Shown in pieces: positions 49,349 to 57,527 of a stretch of DNA of 64,000 bases. The position numbers and the translations under genes are program-made. Source of the stretch: Rhizobium sp. AQ_MP (GTDB taxonomy: Bacteria > Pseudomonadota > Alphaproteobacteria > Rhizobiales > Rhizobiaceae); the NCBI RefSeq assembly GCF_014237835.1, contig NZ_JACJVI010000005.1, positions 62,001 to 126,000 of the forward strand. Reading direction: 5' to 3'. The notes under the pieces were generated by a model. The model was not told where the DNA came from. It made no database searches and saw only the letters and a program-made list of their open reading frames with translations. The number at the start of each line of letters is the position of its first letter. Position 1 is the first letter of the stretch.

Positions 49349-50221
49349 GTGGCCAGAGTTGATCAGACAATTTGGCGTGTAGGTCAGGGTCGGGCGCTCG
49401 ACCTGACAGAGCGCGGTGCGATCATGGCGATCATCAATGTCACGCCCGATTCCTTCTCCGACGGAGGCCTGCATGGCACGGTCGATGCGGCCGTACGCCA
49501 TGCCTTGGTCTGCATCGACGAGGGGGCAGTCATCCTCGATATCGGTGGCGAGTCGACGCGACCCGGCGCTGCGGAGGTCAGCGTGGATGAGGAAATCGGT
49601 CGTGTTGTCCCGGTCATTTCGAAACTGCGCCAGGAGACTGATGCGCTGATTTCGATCGATACCTATCGTGCCGCGACGGCAAGGGCGGCGATCGAGGCGG
49701 GTGCTCACATTATCAATGACGTGCATGGGCTGCAGCGTGAGCCTGATATTGCCAGGGTTGCTGCGGAGCATGGTGCCGGGCTCTGCATCATGCACACCGG
49801 TCGTGGCCGGGACAAGCTCGCCGATCCGATCGCCGACCAGAAGTACTTCCTCGGAACCTCGCTCGCCATCGCCGAACGCGCCGGTGTTTTGCGCGAAACA
49901 ATCATGCTCGATCCCGGTTTCGGTTTCGCCAAGGAAACCACGGAGGAAAACATGGAGCTGATTGCGCGTCTCGAAGAGTTGCACTGTTTGGGATTGCCGC
50001 TGCTTGCGGGCACGTCCCGCAAGCGCTTCCTCGGTGCCCTGACCGGTCGCGATGCGCGGGACCGGGATGTCGCGACCGCCGCGACGACCGTGGCGCTGCG
50101 ATTGAAGGGGGCCTCCGTTTTCCGCGTCCACAATGTCGCGATCAACCGCGACGCACTGCTGGTCGCGGATGCTATGCTTCTCGCCGAGCGGCGCCATGCT
50201 GCGGCAAAGGAAATGATTTGA
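49349..50221 (+). CDS. folP: Dihydropteroate synthase
   Basis: Joins 4-aminobenzoate to the pterin diphosphate in folate synthesis; target of sulfonamides. The 290-residue protein has IINVTPDSFSDGG, LDIGGESTRPGA, ISIDTYRAATARAA, IINDVHG and LAGTSRKRFLG, all family motifs. The start is uncertain: GTG 49349 with AGGGG close upstream gives a normal length, while the frame runs open to 49235. The stop overlaps the folB start (TGATG), the first link of a folP-folB-folK operon. Confidence 0.94.
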   Translation: MARVDQTIWRVGQGRALDLTERGAIMAIINVTPDSFSDGGLHGTVDAAVRHALVCIDEGAVILDIGGESTRPGAAEVSVDEEIGRVVPVISKLRQETDALISIDTYRAATARAAIEAGAHIINDVHGLQREPDIARVAAEHGAGLCIMHTGRGRDKLADPIADQKYFLGTSLAIAERAGVLRETIMLDPGFGFAKETTEENMELIARLEELHCLGLPLLAGTSRKRFLGALTGRDARDRDVATAATTVALRLKGASVFRVHNVAINRDALLVADAMLLAERRHAAAKEMI

Positions 50222-50592
50222 TGAGCGGTGTTTTCACCATCACCCTGAAGAACTGCGCCTTCTTCGCCCATCACGGCGTATTCCCTGAAGAGGGCGTGCT
50301 CGGCCAACGCTTCTTTGTCGACGCGGAATTCGATGTGGACGCAATCCAGGCTGCCGAGACGGACACTCTGGAAGGAACGGTGCATTACGGCATTGCCTTC
50401 GAGGTGATCCGCGACATCGTCACGGGCAGCCGGCGGCAACTCATCGAGGCACTGGCGCTCGCGATCGCCCGGGGGCTTCTCGACCGGTTTCCGGAAATCC
50501 TGCGCTGCCGGATCACGGTGCGCAAGCCGAGCGCCCCGATCGCCGGCATTCTCGACCATGTACAGGTGAGTGTTGAGCAATCCCGCGTTTAA
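50221..50592 (+). CDS. folB: Dihydroneopterin aldolase
   Basis: A 123-residue enzyme that cleaves 7,8-dihydroneopterin to 6-hydroxymethyl-dihydropterin and glycolaldehyde. The family pattern is seen in LKNCAFFAHHGVFPEEGVLGQRFFVD, the GTVHYGIAFEVI segment and the C-terminal ITVRKPSAPI containing the conserved lysine and proline. The ATG overlaps the folP stop by one base, and its 3' end overlaps the folK start by 23 bases, so translation of the three is probably coupled. Confidence 0.95.
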   Translation: MSGVFTITLKNCAFFAHHGVFPEEGVLGQRFFVDAEFDVDAIQAAETDTLEGTVHYGIAFEVIRDIVTGSRRQLIEALALAIARGLLDRFPEILRCRITVRKPSAPIAGILDHVQVSVEQSRV

Positions 50593-51097
50593 GGGCTGGC
50601 AGGCGGCAACGCTTGGACTTGGCGGCAATATCGGCGATCCCGTTGCGGCAATGGCCGACGCCCTGCGTCGCCTCGATGAACGCGTGGACTGTCGCGTAAC
50701 GTCGGTCTCTCGCCTCTATCGCACGCCGCCCTGGGGCAAGACGGACCAGGCCGATTTCTATAATGCCTGTGCCGCTGTCGAGACGCTGCTTGCGCCGCAG
50801 GAACTGCTGGCGGCCTGTCTCGAGATCGAGCGGACGATGAAGCGGGTGCGTGTTGAACGCTGGGGGCCGCGCACCATCGACATCGATATCCTGACATTTG
50901 CCGACTGGACGATTGATGCCGAGCACTTGAAGGTTCCGCATCCGCGCATGACGGAGCGCGCCTTCGTGCTGATGCCGCTGGCTGACATCGATCCTTTGCT
51001 TGTCGTCAAGGGGGAGACCGTCGCGATGTGGCTCGACAGCGCCGACCGTTCGGGCATTGCAGTCGCAAACGAAAACCGCGCCTGGTGGCGCGGCTGA
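50570..51097 (+). CDS. folK: 2-amino-4-hydroxy-6-hydroxymethyldihydropteridine pyrophosphokinase
   Basis: A 175-residue HPPK that activates the pterin with ATP before FolP. LGLGGNIGDP is the N-terminal pterin-binding motif and RWGPRTIDIDIL is the family signature; PHPRMTERAFVLMPL closes the fold. GTG 50570 or TTG 50573 are both possible starts, each with AGGTGA upstream; both lie inside folB. It ends the folate operon. Confidence 0.94.
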   Translation: MLSNPAFKGWQAATLGLGGNIGDPVAAMADALRRLDERVDCRVTSVSRLYRTPPWGKTDQADFYNACAAVETLLAPQELLAACLEIERTMKRVRVERWGPRTIDIDILTFADWTIDAEHLKVPHPRMTERAFVLMPLADIDPLLVVKGETVAMWLDSADRSGIAVANENRAWWRG

Positions 51098-51124
51098 CGT
51101 CAAGACAATCGTGGTCTTGCTTGT

Positions 51125-51676
51125 TCAGTCGTTTTCTGCGGTCTCGGCCATGGCGGTTGCCTGGCGGTTGAGCTTCAGTCCGATGACCGGGATCATACGA
51201 TCCTCGACCTTGACCGAAATGGTGATGTTCATCGCATCGTCCTGTTCCAGGCGAGCGACCATGGCGCCGTTGAGCTTGGCGCGATTGATGCCCATGACGG
51301 CGCGGTTGCCGGTGACGGTACCGGAGACGATATCGAGCCCCTTGCCGTCTGCGCCGTCGAGGAATTGGCCCTTGTAGCTGCCACCAGCCTGAGAAATGAC
51401 GGCTGACATCGGCTGACTGAAGACGCCGACCCGGCAGGTGCCGTCAAGCTTCAGGCCGGTCTCCTTGCCCTCTGCCGGCAGGCCGGTGAGGCTGCAAGTG
51501 AACTTGGTGCCCTTGTACTTGCCGGCAACGATCTCGCCCGGACCCTTCCAGACCCCGGCGACGGATTCGAAGAAGCGCTTGTCGCGCGAAGCGGCATCTG
51601 CGACCGTGGCCGGCATGAGTCCGGCAACGGCAAGGATGGCGGCGCAACGGCCGAGTGTCGAGGAGCGAGAGAACAT
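51125..51676 (-). CDS. Exported protein of unknown function
   Basis: A 183-residue protein with a clear signal peptide (about residues 1-28, ending VADA-AS). The mature part is beta-rich with regular glycine-containing strands (VWKGPGEIVAGKYKGTKFTCSLTG, GTCRVGVFSQPMSAVISQAGG, VSGTVTGNRAVMGINRA) and two cysteines, suggesting a small lipocalin-like or beta-barrel periplasmic protein. I do not recognise a named family. Upstream at 51732-51756 lies an inverted pair of TTAACC-type sites. It is convergent with folK. Confidence 0.72.
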   Translation of the reverse strand: MFSRSSTLGRCAAILAVAGLMPATVADAASRDKRFFESVAGVWKGPGEIVAGKYKGTKFTCSLTGLPAEGKETGLKLDGTCRVGVFSQPMSAVISQAGGSYKGQFLDGADGKGLDIVSGTVTGNRAVMGINRAKLNGAMVARLEQDDAMNITISVKVEDRMIPVIGLKLNRQATAMAETAEND

Positions 51677-51731
51677 CGATTTGCCTTGGTACGAGAAACC
51701 AGAAACCCCGCGAAGACCCTAGCGGAAAAAT

Positions 51732-51756
51732 GGTTAATGCATCATTGCCATTAACC
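51732..51756. promoter_or_regulatory. Inverted GGTTAATG / CATTAACC repeat
   Basis: GGTTAATG (51732-51739) and CATTAACC (51749-51756) are perfect 8-bp arms around a 9-base spacer, 56-80 bases upstream of the exported-protein ATG. Each arm contains the TTAACC half-site of CtrA, here facing opposite ways. It may be an operator; no direct evidence exists. Confidence 0.4.
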
Positions 51757-51817
51757 TCAAATGCTGGTCTCGACAACCGGCAAAAGTCACTGGTCCAGCC
51801 GGTGTGGCCCCTCTGCC

Positions 51818-52924
51818 TCACCCGTTCCTGTCGCGATCCTTGCCGGTCATCGACGGCGTGAGGTCGCCAATGAAGTCACCGATGCCGGGGCGCTTGGCGG
51901 CGCGGAAGGGTAGAGGGCGGCAAAGATCCATCGCGGCAATGCCGATACGGGCTGTCATCAGACCGTTGATGACACCCTCGCCCAGGCGGGTCGACAGGCG
52001 GGCTGCCAGGCCATGACCGAGCACCTGCTGGGCGAGGCCATCGCCGATGGCGATGGAGCCGGTGACGGCCAGATGGGCGAAAACGTCTCTCAGGAGCCTC
52101 AGCATGCCGAAGGAGCCCGGGCGTCCGCCATAGAGGTCTGCCATGGCGCGCACGAGCCGCACGACTTCGAACAGGACATAGGCTAGGTCGACCACGGCGC
52201 GGGGGCTGACGGCCGTCACCACCGAAACCCGCTTCGCAGAATTGAGGATCAAGGCGCGCGCTTTTGCATCGAGCGGGGCAAGCAGCTCGCGCTCGGCGAG
52301 CTCTATCAGATGCGGCGCGTCGATGATGTCGTCTTCGATCGCTGCGAGCGTCTTCTGGCCACGCGCGGTCTCGGCCCGATGGGTAACGAGGTTCGTGAGC
52401 TTCTTCACGACAGCGGCGGCCTGCTTGCGTTTGCCGCTCTCAGCTGCGGCGTCCGCTTCCGCCTTCAGGTCCTGTACCGCATCGAGCCGCCAGAGGCCGA
52501 CAAGTTCGCGGCCAACGGCAACCGCGAGCGCGACAAGGCCGACAGCAAGGGCCGAGAGCGCGAGATAGCCGAGCCAGTCTGCCCTGGCGAAAAGATCCCT
52601 CACCAGTCCATCGACCCAAAGGCCGAAGGCGAGCGACAGGAGAAGCCCGAATGCGCCGGTGGCAAGCTTGGCGAAGGAAAACCGCCTGCGCCGCGGTTCT
52701 GCGACAGGCACCGACGGAAGCTCGTCTGCGGCGGTGAAAAAGGGGTCTTCTTCGTCGGGGACGATCACCACCTCGCCGGCGAAACTCCGCGGCGGTCGGT
52801 TGATCGTCTCTGCCGTCCGGCCCGGGTTGGCATCCTGCTTTACGGTGAAGGCTGCGGGCCGTCTCCGGAGGTCCGGGCCAGGCGTGCCCGAGGTGCCTGT
52901 CGGCGGAACTGTCGGTTTCTTCAT
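51818..52924 (-). CDS. YcjF/TIGR01620-family membrane protein
   Basis: A 368-residue protein with a disordered N-terminus of about 80 residues, two transmembrane helices (LATGAFGLLLSLAFGLWVDGL and LGYLALSALAVGLVALAVAVG, about 85-145) and a DUF697-type helical domain ending AMDLCRPLPF. It corresponds to YcjF, always found with the YcjX GTPase; the pair is linked to envelope stress in enterobacteria, but the role is unsettled. The ATG overlaps the ycjX stop by four bases. Confidence 0.88.
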   Translation of the reverse strand: MKKPTVPPTGTSGTPGPDLRRRPAAFTVKQDANPGRTAETINRPPRSFAGEVVIVPDEEDPFFTAADELPSVPVAEPRRRRFSFAKLATGAFGLLLSLAFGLWVDGLVRDLFARADWLGYLALSALAVGLVALAVAVGRELVGLWRLDAVQDLKAEADAAAESGKRKQAAAVVKKLTNLVTHRAETARGQKTLAAIEDDIIDAPHLIELAERELLAPLDAKARALILNSAKRVSVVTAVSPRAVVDLAYVLFEVVRLVRAMADLYGGRPGSFGMLRLLRDVFAHLAVTGSIAIGDGLAQQVLGHGLAARLSTRLGEGVINGLMTARIGIAAMDLCRPLPFRAAKRPGIGDFIGDLTPSMTGKDRDRNG

Positions 52925-54393
52925 GCGAGGCGGTCTCCCAGCAGGAATTGCAGTGCCCGGTCGAGGCGGATATGCGGCACGGAAAGGGTGATGCCCTGCT
53001 TGTCATCGAGCTGCGGCGGGCGGAAACGCACAATGCTTAGGTCGGGTAGGGCGGCCGAGGGATCTCCCTCGTCCACGGAGCGGAAATAGGCTTCTGGGTC
53101 GCGTGGCAGGTCGCCCGGGAAAACCGCGGTCTTGCGGTTGCCGTCAAAGACCTCGTCGCCGATCCTCTCACCCGGCATCGGTGTCCCGACGATCACCGGA
53201 AGATCGTGGCCGTCCTGTTTGACATTGGCTTCGCGGGTCGCGCGGACCGATGCGAGCGCCATGACCTCGATGCCCGCGCCGCTCATGCCGATGGTCCGGA
53301 TGGCGCGGTTGACAAGGCGCCGCGTGAGCACCTCCAGCCGATCGTGGCTCTCGTGGTGCAGATGGTCGGCCTTGGTCGCGGCGACCAGGACTCGGTCGAT
53401 GCGGCGACGGAGGAGGGATGTCAGGATGTTGTTTGAGCCGGCGCGGAAGCAGGCGAGCACGTCGCCGAGCGCACGTTCCAGGTCCTGGACGGCTTCCGGT
53501 CCCCGGTTGATGGCCTGTAATGCGTCGACGAGGACGATCTGGCGGTCCAGCCGTGCAAAATGCTCGCGAAAGAAGGGCTTCACGACCACAGATTTGTAGG
53601 CTTCGAAGCGACGTTCCATCATCGCCCGCAGGGATCCCTTCGGCGCACGTCCCTCCGGAATGACCGGCAGGGGAGCGAAGGTGAGGGCCGGCGAGCCTTC
53701 CAGATCGCCCGGCATGAGAAAGCGGCCCGGTGGCAGGGTCGAGAGGGAACGTTCATCCGACTTGCAGCGCCTGAGATAGGTCGTGAAGGCTTCCGACAGA
53801 CGACGGGCCGTCATTTCGTCGGCCGGGCCGTTCGGATCGACCGTTGCGGCAAGTGCAAGCCATTCCTCGGCCAGCTCGGCGCGCACGCCGCTCGCTGCGA
53901 GTGTCGCGGTGTTTTCCGAGAAGCCGCGATAGTCCTGGCCCAGAAGCGGAAGGTCCAGCAGCCACTCGCCCGGATAATCAACGATGTCGATCGAGAGCCT
54001 GCCGGATGAAAACATCCGGCTGAAGCTGCTTGCGCTCTTGTATTCGATCGTCAGCCGCAACTCGGAAATGGCCCGGGTCGATTCCGGCCAGATCCGGTCC
54101 TCAACAAGGGCGCGAATGTGATCTTCGTATTGGAAGCGAGGCACGGCAACATCCGGCTGCTCCTGGAGAGCGGCGCCGGTCATTCGTCCGGATCGAAGCG
54201 GTTCGAAGAGCGGCAGCCGGCCGCCATGCAGGAGATTGTGCACCAGGGACGAGATGAAAACCGTTTTTCCTGCCCGTGACAGTCCGGTCACGCCGAGCCT
54301 GATCGTCGGGTTGACGAGGTTAGAGGCGCGGTCGGCGAGATTGTCGAGCGCGATGGCGGCTTCGTCGGTCAGGCTGGTCACGGAAGGGGGCAA
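52921..54393 (-). CDS. YcjX-family GTP-binding protein
   Basis: A 490-residue P-loop protein of the YcjX/DUF463 family. Walker A is GLSRAGKTVF, Walker B lies in IDIVDYPGEWLLDLPLL, and the NKxD-like element is ATKADHLHH. Conserved blocks RIWPESTRAISELRLTIEY and KPFFREHFARLDRQIVLVDALQAINRG are present. The start is TTG 54393 with AGGA seven bases upstream. It forms a two-gene operon with the YcjF homologue. Confidence 0.9.
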   Translation of the reverse strand: MPPSVTSLTDEAAIALDNLADRASNLVNPTIRLGVTGLSRAGKTVFISSLVHNLLHGGRLPLFEPLRSGRMTGAALQEQPDVAVPRFQYEDHIRALVEDRIWPESTRAISELRLTIEYKSASSFSRMFSSGRLSIDIVDYPGEWLLDLPLLGQDYRGFSENTATLAASGVRAELAEEWLALAATVDPNGPADEMTARRLSEAFTTYLRRCKSDERSLSTLPPGRFLMPGDLEGSPALTFAPLPVIPEGRAPKGSLRAMMERRFEAYKSVVVKPFFREHFARLDRQIVLVDALQAINRGPEAVQDLERALGDVLACFRAGSNNILTSLLRRRIDRVLVAATKADHLHHESHDRLEVLTRRLVNRAIRTIGMSGAGIEVMALASVRATREANVKQDGHDLPVIVGTPMPGERIGDEVFDGNRKTAVFPGDLPRDPEAYFRSVDEGDPSAALPDLSIVRFRPPQLDDKQGITLSVPHIRLDRALQFLLGDRLA

Positions 54394-54519
54394 GGTCAGG
54401 TCCTGCTAGACTGTGGCGGGCAAGGGCGCGCATTCGGCACAAGACCGTGTACGCCCGATGTCCCCATATAGGAGCCGGTGATGGCGCAAAAAAGAGGCAC
54501 ACGTTGGCTGGGGGAGCCG

Positions 54520-55014
54520 TTAACCCACGAGAAAGTCGCGCAGAGTGTAAGTCTCGTCGCTCGCCGCGTCGATGACGGCAAGTCCGGAGGTCGGATAGCC
54601 TTCCGGAACGGTGCGAGCCATGACGTCGTTGCCGCACAGGCGCGCGAAGACCTCCTCGATCGCGGGGTTATGGCCGACCAGCATCAGGCCCTCGATACCG
54701 TGCGTCGAGCGCGCGATCTCGAGATAGACTTCCGCGGGTGCGTTGTAGAGTGCGTCGACGTAACGGAACTCGACAAGACCAGAGAAGACGCGATTGATGG
54801 CGTCTGCCGTCTGGCGGCACCGTTTTGCGGTCGAACAGACAACAAGATCAGGACGATAGCCCTTGTCGGCCGCGGTTTCGGCCAAAAGTTCGGCCTCGGC
54901 GAAACCCGCATCGGAAAGGCTGCGATCGAAATCGCGACCACCGGGCTCGGCCCAACCGGATTTAGCGTGGCGCAGCAGAAAGATGCGCTGGGGATGCTGA
55001 GTGGAGGGCGTCAT
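54520..55014 (-). CDS. SixA-type histidine phosphatase
   Basis: A 164-residue member of the histidine phosphatase (phosphoglycerate mutase-like) superfamily. The phosphohistidine motif is LLRHAKSGW, and the second histidine is in LVGHNPAIEEV. SixA of E. coli dephosphorylates Hpt domains or the nitrogen phosphotransferase protein NPr; whether this one does is unknown. It sits 126 bases upstream of ycjX in the same direction. No strong ribosome site is seen before the ATG. Confidence 0.85.
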   Translation of the reverse strand: MTPSTQHPQRIFLLRHAKSGWAEPGGRDFDRSLSDAGFAEAELLAETAADKGYRPDLVVCSTAKRCRQTADAINRVFSGLVEFRYVDALYNAPAEVYLEIARSTHGIEGLMLVGHNPAIEEVFARLCGNDVMARTVPEGYPTSGLAVIDAASDETYTLRDFLVG

Positions 55015-55289
55015 CCGGTGTATTTCCGCGTGCGATCAAGCTGGTCTCTGAAGTACCGGTTCTTGGGGCTTGCCGTCAACCATCCGGCACCGATGCTCAC
55101 ATCATCCTATCGTTGTTTTCAGTTGGGTGTGGCGCCCAAGGTGGAAAAGAAAATTATGCTTAAAAAATAGAAATTTAGATGAAAAATGTAACAGATTTAA
55201 AAATGGTATGGAAACAGTCTCAAGGCTTGAACCGCTTGCCCTGAAAGGATATACAGCCGCCCATTGAGATGTTCTTCAGGAGAATCGCG
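55015..55289. other. AT-rich divergent promoter region of sixA and dksA
   Basis: A 275-base gap without a supported gene. The stretch 55150-55210 is notably A/T-rich for this genome (runs of A and T around 55160-55200) and probably holds the dksA promoter and leader. I see no clear hairpin or operator in it. Confidence 0.35.
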
Positions 55290-55709
55290 TTGAGTGAGAA
55301 GATCAATCTTAGCAATTATGTCCTGTCCGAGGACGAAGAGTTCATGAACGCGAACCAGCGGGCCTATTTCAGGGCCAAGCTCATCGCCTGGAAGAACGAC
55401 ATCCTCCGAGAAGCGCGCGAGACGCTCGACCACCTCGCCGAAGAAAGCGCCAATCACCCTGACCTCGCCGACAGGGCTTCTTCAGAAACAGACAGAGCCA
55501 TCGAACTTCGTGCCCGAGACCGCCAGCGCAAGCTGATCTCCAAGATCGACGCTGCTTTGCAGCGCATCGAAGACGGGACATACGGCTACTGCGAAGAAAC
55601 CGGCGAGCCGATCGGCCTGAAACGTCTCGATGCCCGTCCCATCGCCACCCTGTCTATCGAAGCTCAGGAGCGCCACGAGCGTCGCGAAAAGGTCTATCGC
55701 GACGAGTGA
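55290..55709 (+). CDS. dksA: DksA-type RNA polymerase-binding regulator, zinc finger degenerate
   Basis: A 139-residue coiled-coil protein that enters the RNA polymerase secondary channel and works with ppGpp in the stringent response. The helical hairpin has the acidic tip DRASSETDRAIELRARDR with the DxxDxA-like pattern. In the zinc-finger region only one of four cysteines remains: YGYCEETGEPIGLKRLDARPIATLSIEAQ, where E. coli has C-x2-C and C-x2-C. This reduced-cysteine form is usual for Rhizobiaceae as I recall. The start is TTG 55290 with AGGAGA six bases upstream. A strong terminator follows. Confidence 0.93.
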   Translation: MSEKINLSNYVLSEDEEFMNANQRAYFRAKLIAWKNDILREARETLDHLAEESANHPDLADRASSETDRAIELRARDRQRKLISKIDAALQRIEDGTYGYCEETGEPIGLKRLDARPIATLSIEAQERHERREKVYRDE

Positions 55710-55739
55710 TGGGCAAGCCCCGACACCATTTGTCCTTTC

Positions 55740-55770
55740 AAAGACCCGCCGACGGCGGGTCTTTCTGTTT
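55740..55770 (+). terminator. Rho-independent terminator after dksA
   Basis: AAAGACCCGCC (55740-55750) pairs perfectly with GGCGGGTCTTT (55754-55764) around a three-base loop and is followed by CTGTTT. It lies between convergent dksA and the FliO-like gene; the flanking A/T runs allow action in both directions. Confidence 0.9.
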
Positions 55771-55807
55771 ATCCTGCATCTGAGGCCAATTGGCCTCTGG
55801 TGAACCA

Positions 55808-57271
55808 TTACGGATTACGGCTGGCGGACATTTCTCCAAAGATCCGAGCGATTTCGTTCTGGAGATTGGGTTCCTGGCCCTGTTGCGACGGCGGGGTTTG
55901 AGTGTCGTTTGAACGCGCGACGTCGGGAAGTACAGCCGTCACCGGTGGGCGCGGACGGTCCGCCCGTGTGTCAGGCAGGATCTGCGGCAACTGGGTTGCG
56001 GGTTTCGGCGCAGGATCCGCCGATAGATGCAATGCCATTTCCTCTTCCAGCACGCGCTCGAAGTCGCTCATGTCGCGCGGGGCTGGCTCGTTTGCGGCGA
56101 TCGGCGGCTGACGCTCGATCACCGGTTCGACCTGATGCGGTTCGACCAGACGGGTGTGAACCGGCGTCTGGGCAGGGGCAAGCACCCGCTGGCGCGCGGC
56201 GTCCAGCAGATCTTCGGCGACCGGCGCATCGATGACTGGGGGCAGCACGACCTGTGGTTCAGCCCGATCCTGCCTGACTTCGTGGAAGGAGACGGGCTTC
56301 GGCACCTCAGTCATCACCGGTTCGACGGGTTGCCGCCGCATCGGCTCGATCGGCGGCGTTCCTGCCGTCGATTCAGCCTGCACAGCCGGAACCACCGCCG
56401 GCCCCTGGTCGGACGCTCCCGCCTCAGGGAGAGCGGCGTTCGTTACGGGTTCCGCACTTGCGACGACCATCGGCTCAAGCCTGGCAGACGGTTGCGTGGT
56501 GGGGGCTGCCGGCGGAGAGGATGGCTCGACGGGTGGGGTGACGGAAGCGGAAGCGGGAGTGACCGTCGTCGGCGGCGTTGATGGTCGGGGCGCCTCCACG
56601 ACCGGGGAGGCTGTCGCGACCGGGACTGCGGCCATGGTCGCTGCAGTGGCCAGCGGCAGCGCTTCTCTCTGCGGTTGGCGTTGTTCTACGGGTTCGGCCG
56701 GGCGAACGGGCGCCGGCTGCGGGCGGCGTTCGGCTGCAATACTCGGCGACGGCGACGGCGACTGTGAGCGAAGCGGTGTCTCGGCTGCGACCGGTCGCAT
56801 CGGCTCCGGCGTGGCTGTGCGTCTCGCCGGTGGCTCGATCGCGGCGGCCGGGGCCACGGGCATTGGCTCGGCCTGAGCCGGCGCGCTGCTTGCTGCGAGT
56901 GCTGCCGTTTGCGCGGGCTTCGGGAGTTCCTGCTGCTCGCCTGTTGCGTGTGGCAGAACCGTCTGCGCGTTGAGATAGGCGCGCTCATCACCGATGCCGC
57001 TCTCGATGACGATGTCGGTCGGCCCCCCGATCATCACGAGGTGTTCGATATTGTCGCGCCGAATCAGAACGATGCGTCGGCGGGTGTCGACAGCAGCGGC
57101 ATCCAGAACCTGGAGGCGCGGCTGGCGGTTGCGTCCACCGCGCACAAAGGGTGAGGGTGCCCGGTTGCGCAGTATCCAGAGCACGATGAACAGGCAGAGC
57201 AGAGCCAGGCTGACGCCCAGCGCTGCAACGAGAAAACGATCGCCATAGGCCGAGATCAGGTCATTCAGCAT
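55808..57271 (-). CDS. FliO-like membrane protein with long proline/alanine-rich tail
   Basis: A 487-residue protein. One N-terminal transmembrane helix (about residues 13-35) is followed by a FliO/MopB-type domain (LQVLDAAAVDTRRRIVLIRRDNIEHLVMIGGPTDIVIESGI, to about residue 95). The remaining 380 residues are low-complexity Pro/Ala/Glu, with two conserved short helices near the end (DFERVLEEEMALHL and LQNEIARIFGEM). AAGGAG lies six bases before the ATG. No flagellar gene is nearby, so a role in flagellar export is doubtful. It is divergent from cckA across 256 bases. Confidence 0.75.
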   Translation of the reverse strand: MLNDLISAYGDRFLVAALGVSLALLCLFIVLWILRNRAPSPFVRGGRNRQPRLQVLDAAAVDTRRRIVLIRRDNIEHLVMIGGPTDIVIESGIGDERAYLNAQTVLPHATGEQQELPKPAQTAALAASSAPAQAEPMPVAPAAAIEPPARRTATPEPMRPVAAETPLRSQSPSPSPSIAAERRPQPAPVRPAEPVEQRQPQREALPLATAATMAAVPVATASPVVEAPRPSTPPTTVTPASASVTPPVEPSSPPAAPTTQPSARLEPMVVASAEPVTNAALPEAGASDQGPAVVPAVQAESTAGTPPIEPMRRQPVEPVMTEVPKPVSFHEVRQDRAEPQVVLPPVIDAPVAEDLLDAARQRVLAPAQTPVHTRLVEPHQVEPVIERQPPIAANEPAPRDMSDFERVLEEEMALHLSADPAPKPATQLPQILPDTRADRPRPPVTAVLPDVARSNDTQTPPSQQGQEPNLQNEIARIFGEMSASRNP

Positions 57272-57527
57272 GTCGTGCTCCTTTTGACTGGCTTTCTGGC
57301 AGAAGACGGCTGCGTCCGCAATCTAGCACAAGGGGTGGTGCTGCTGCTCTCGATCGCGAAAAGGCTCCCATAGATCGACCACGAATGCGGCATTCCTGTG
57401 GGAGAGCGGGCGCGCAGGGCGATCTGGCTCTTTCTTTCCTTTTTGCTGTTGCGGCAACTTGATAAACAGGTGAAAGCGCCGATTCTCGCTTGGTCGGATC
57501 GTCCGTGCGCTTAGGCAAGAGGCATCA

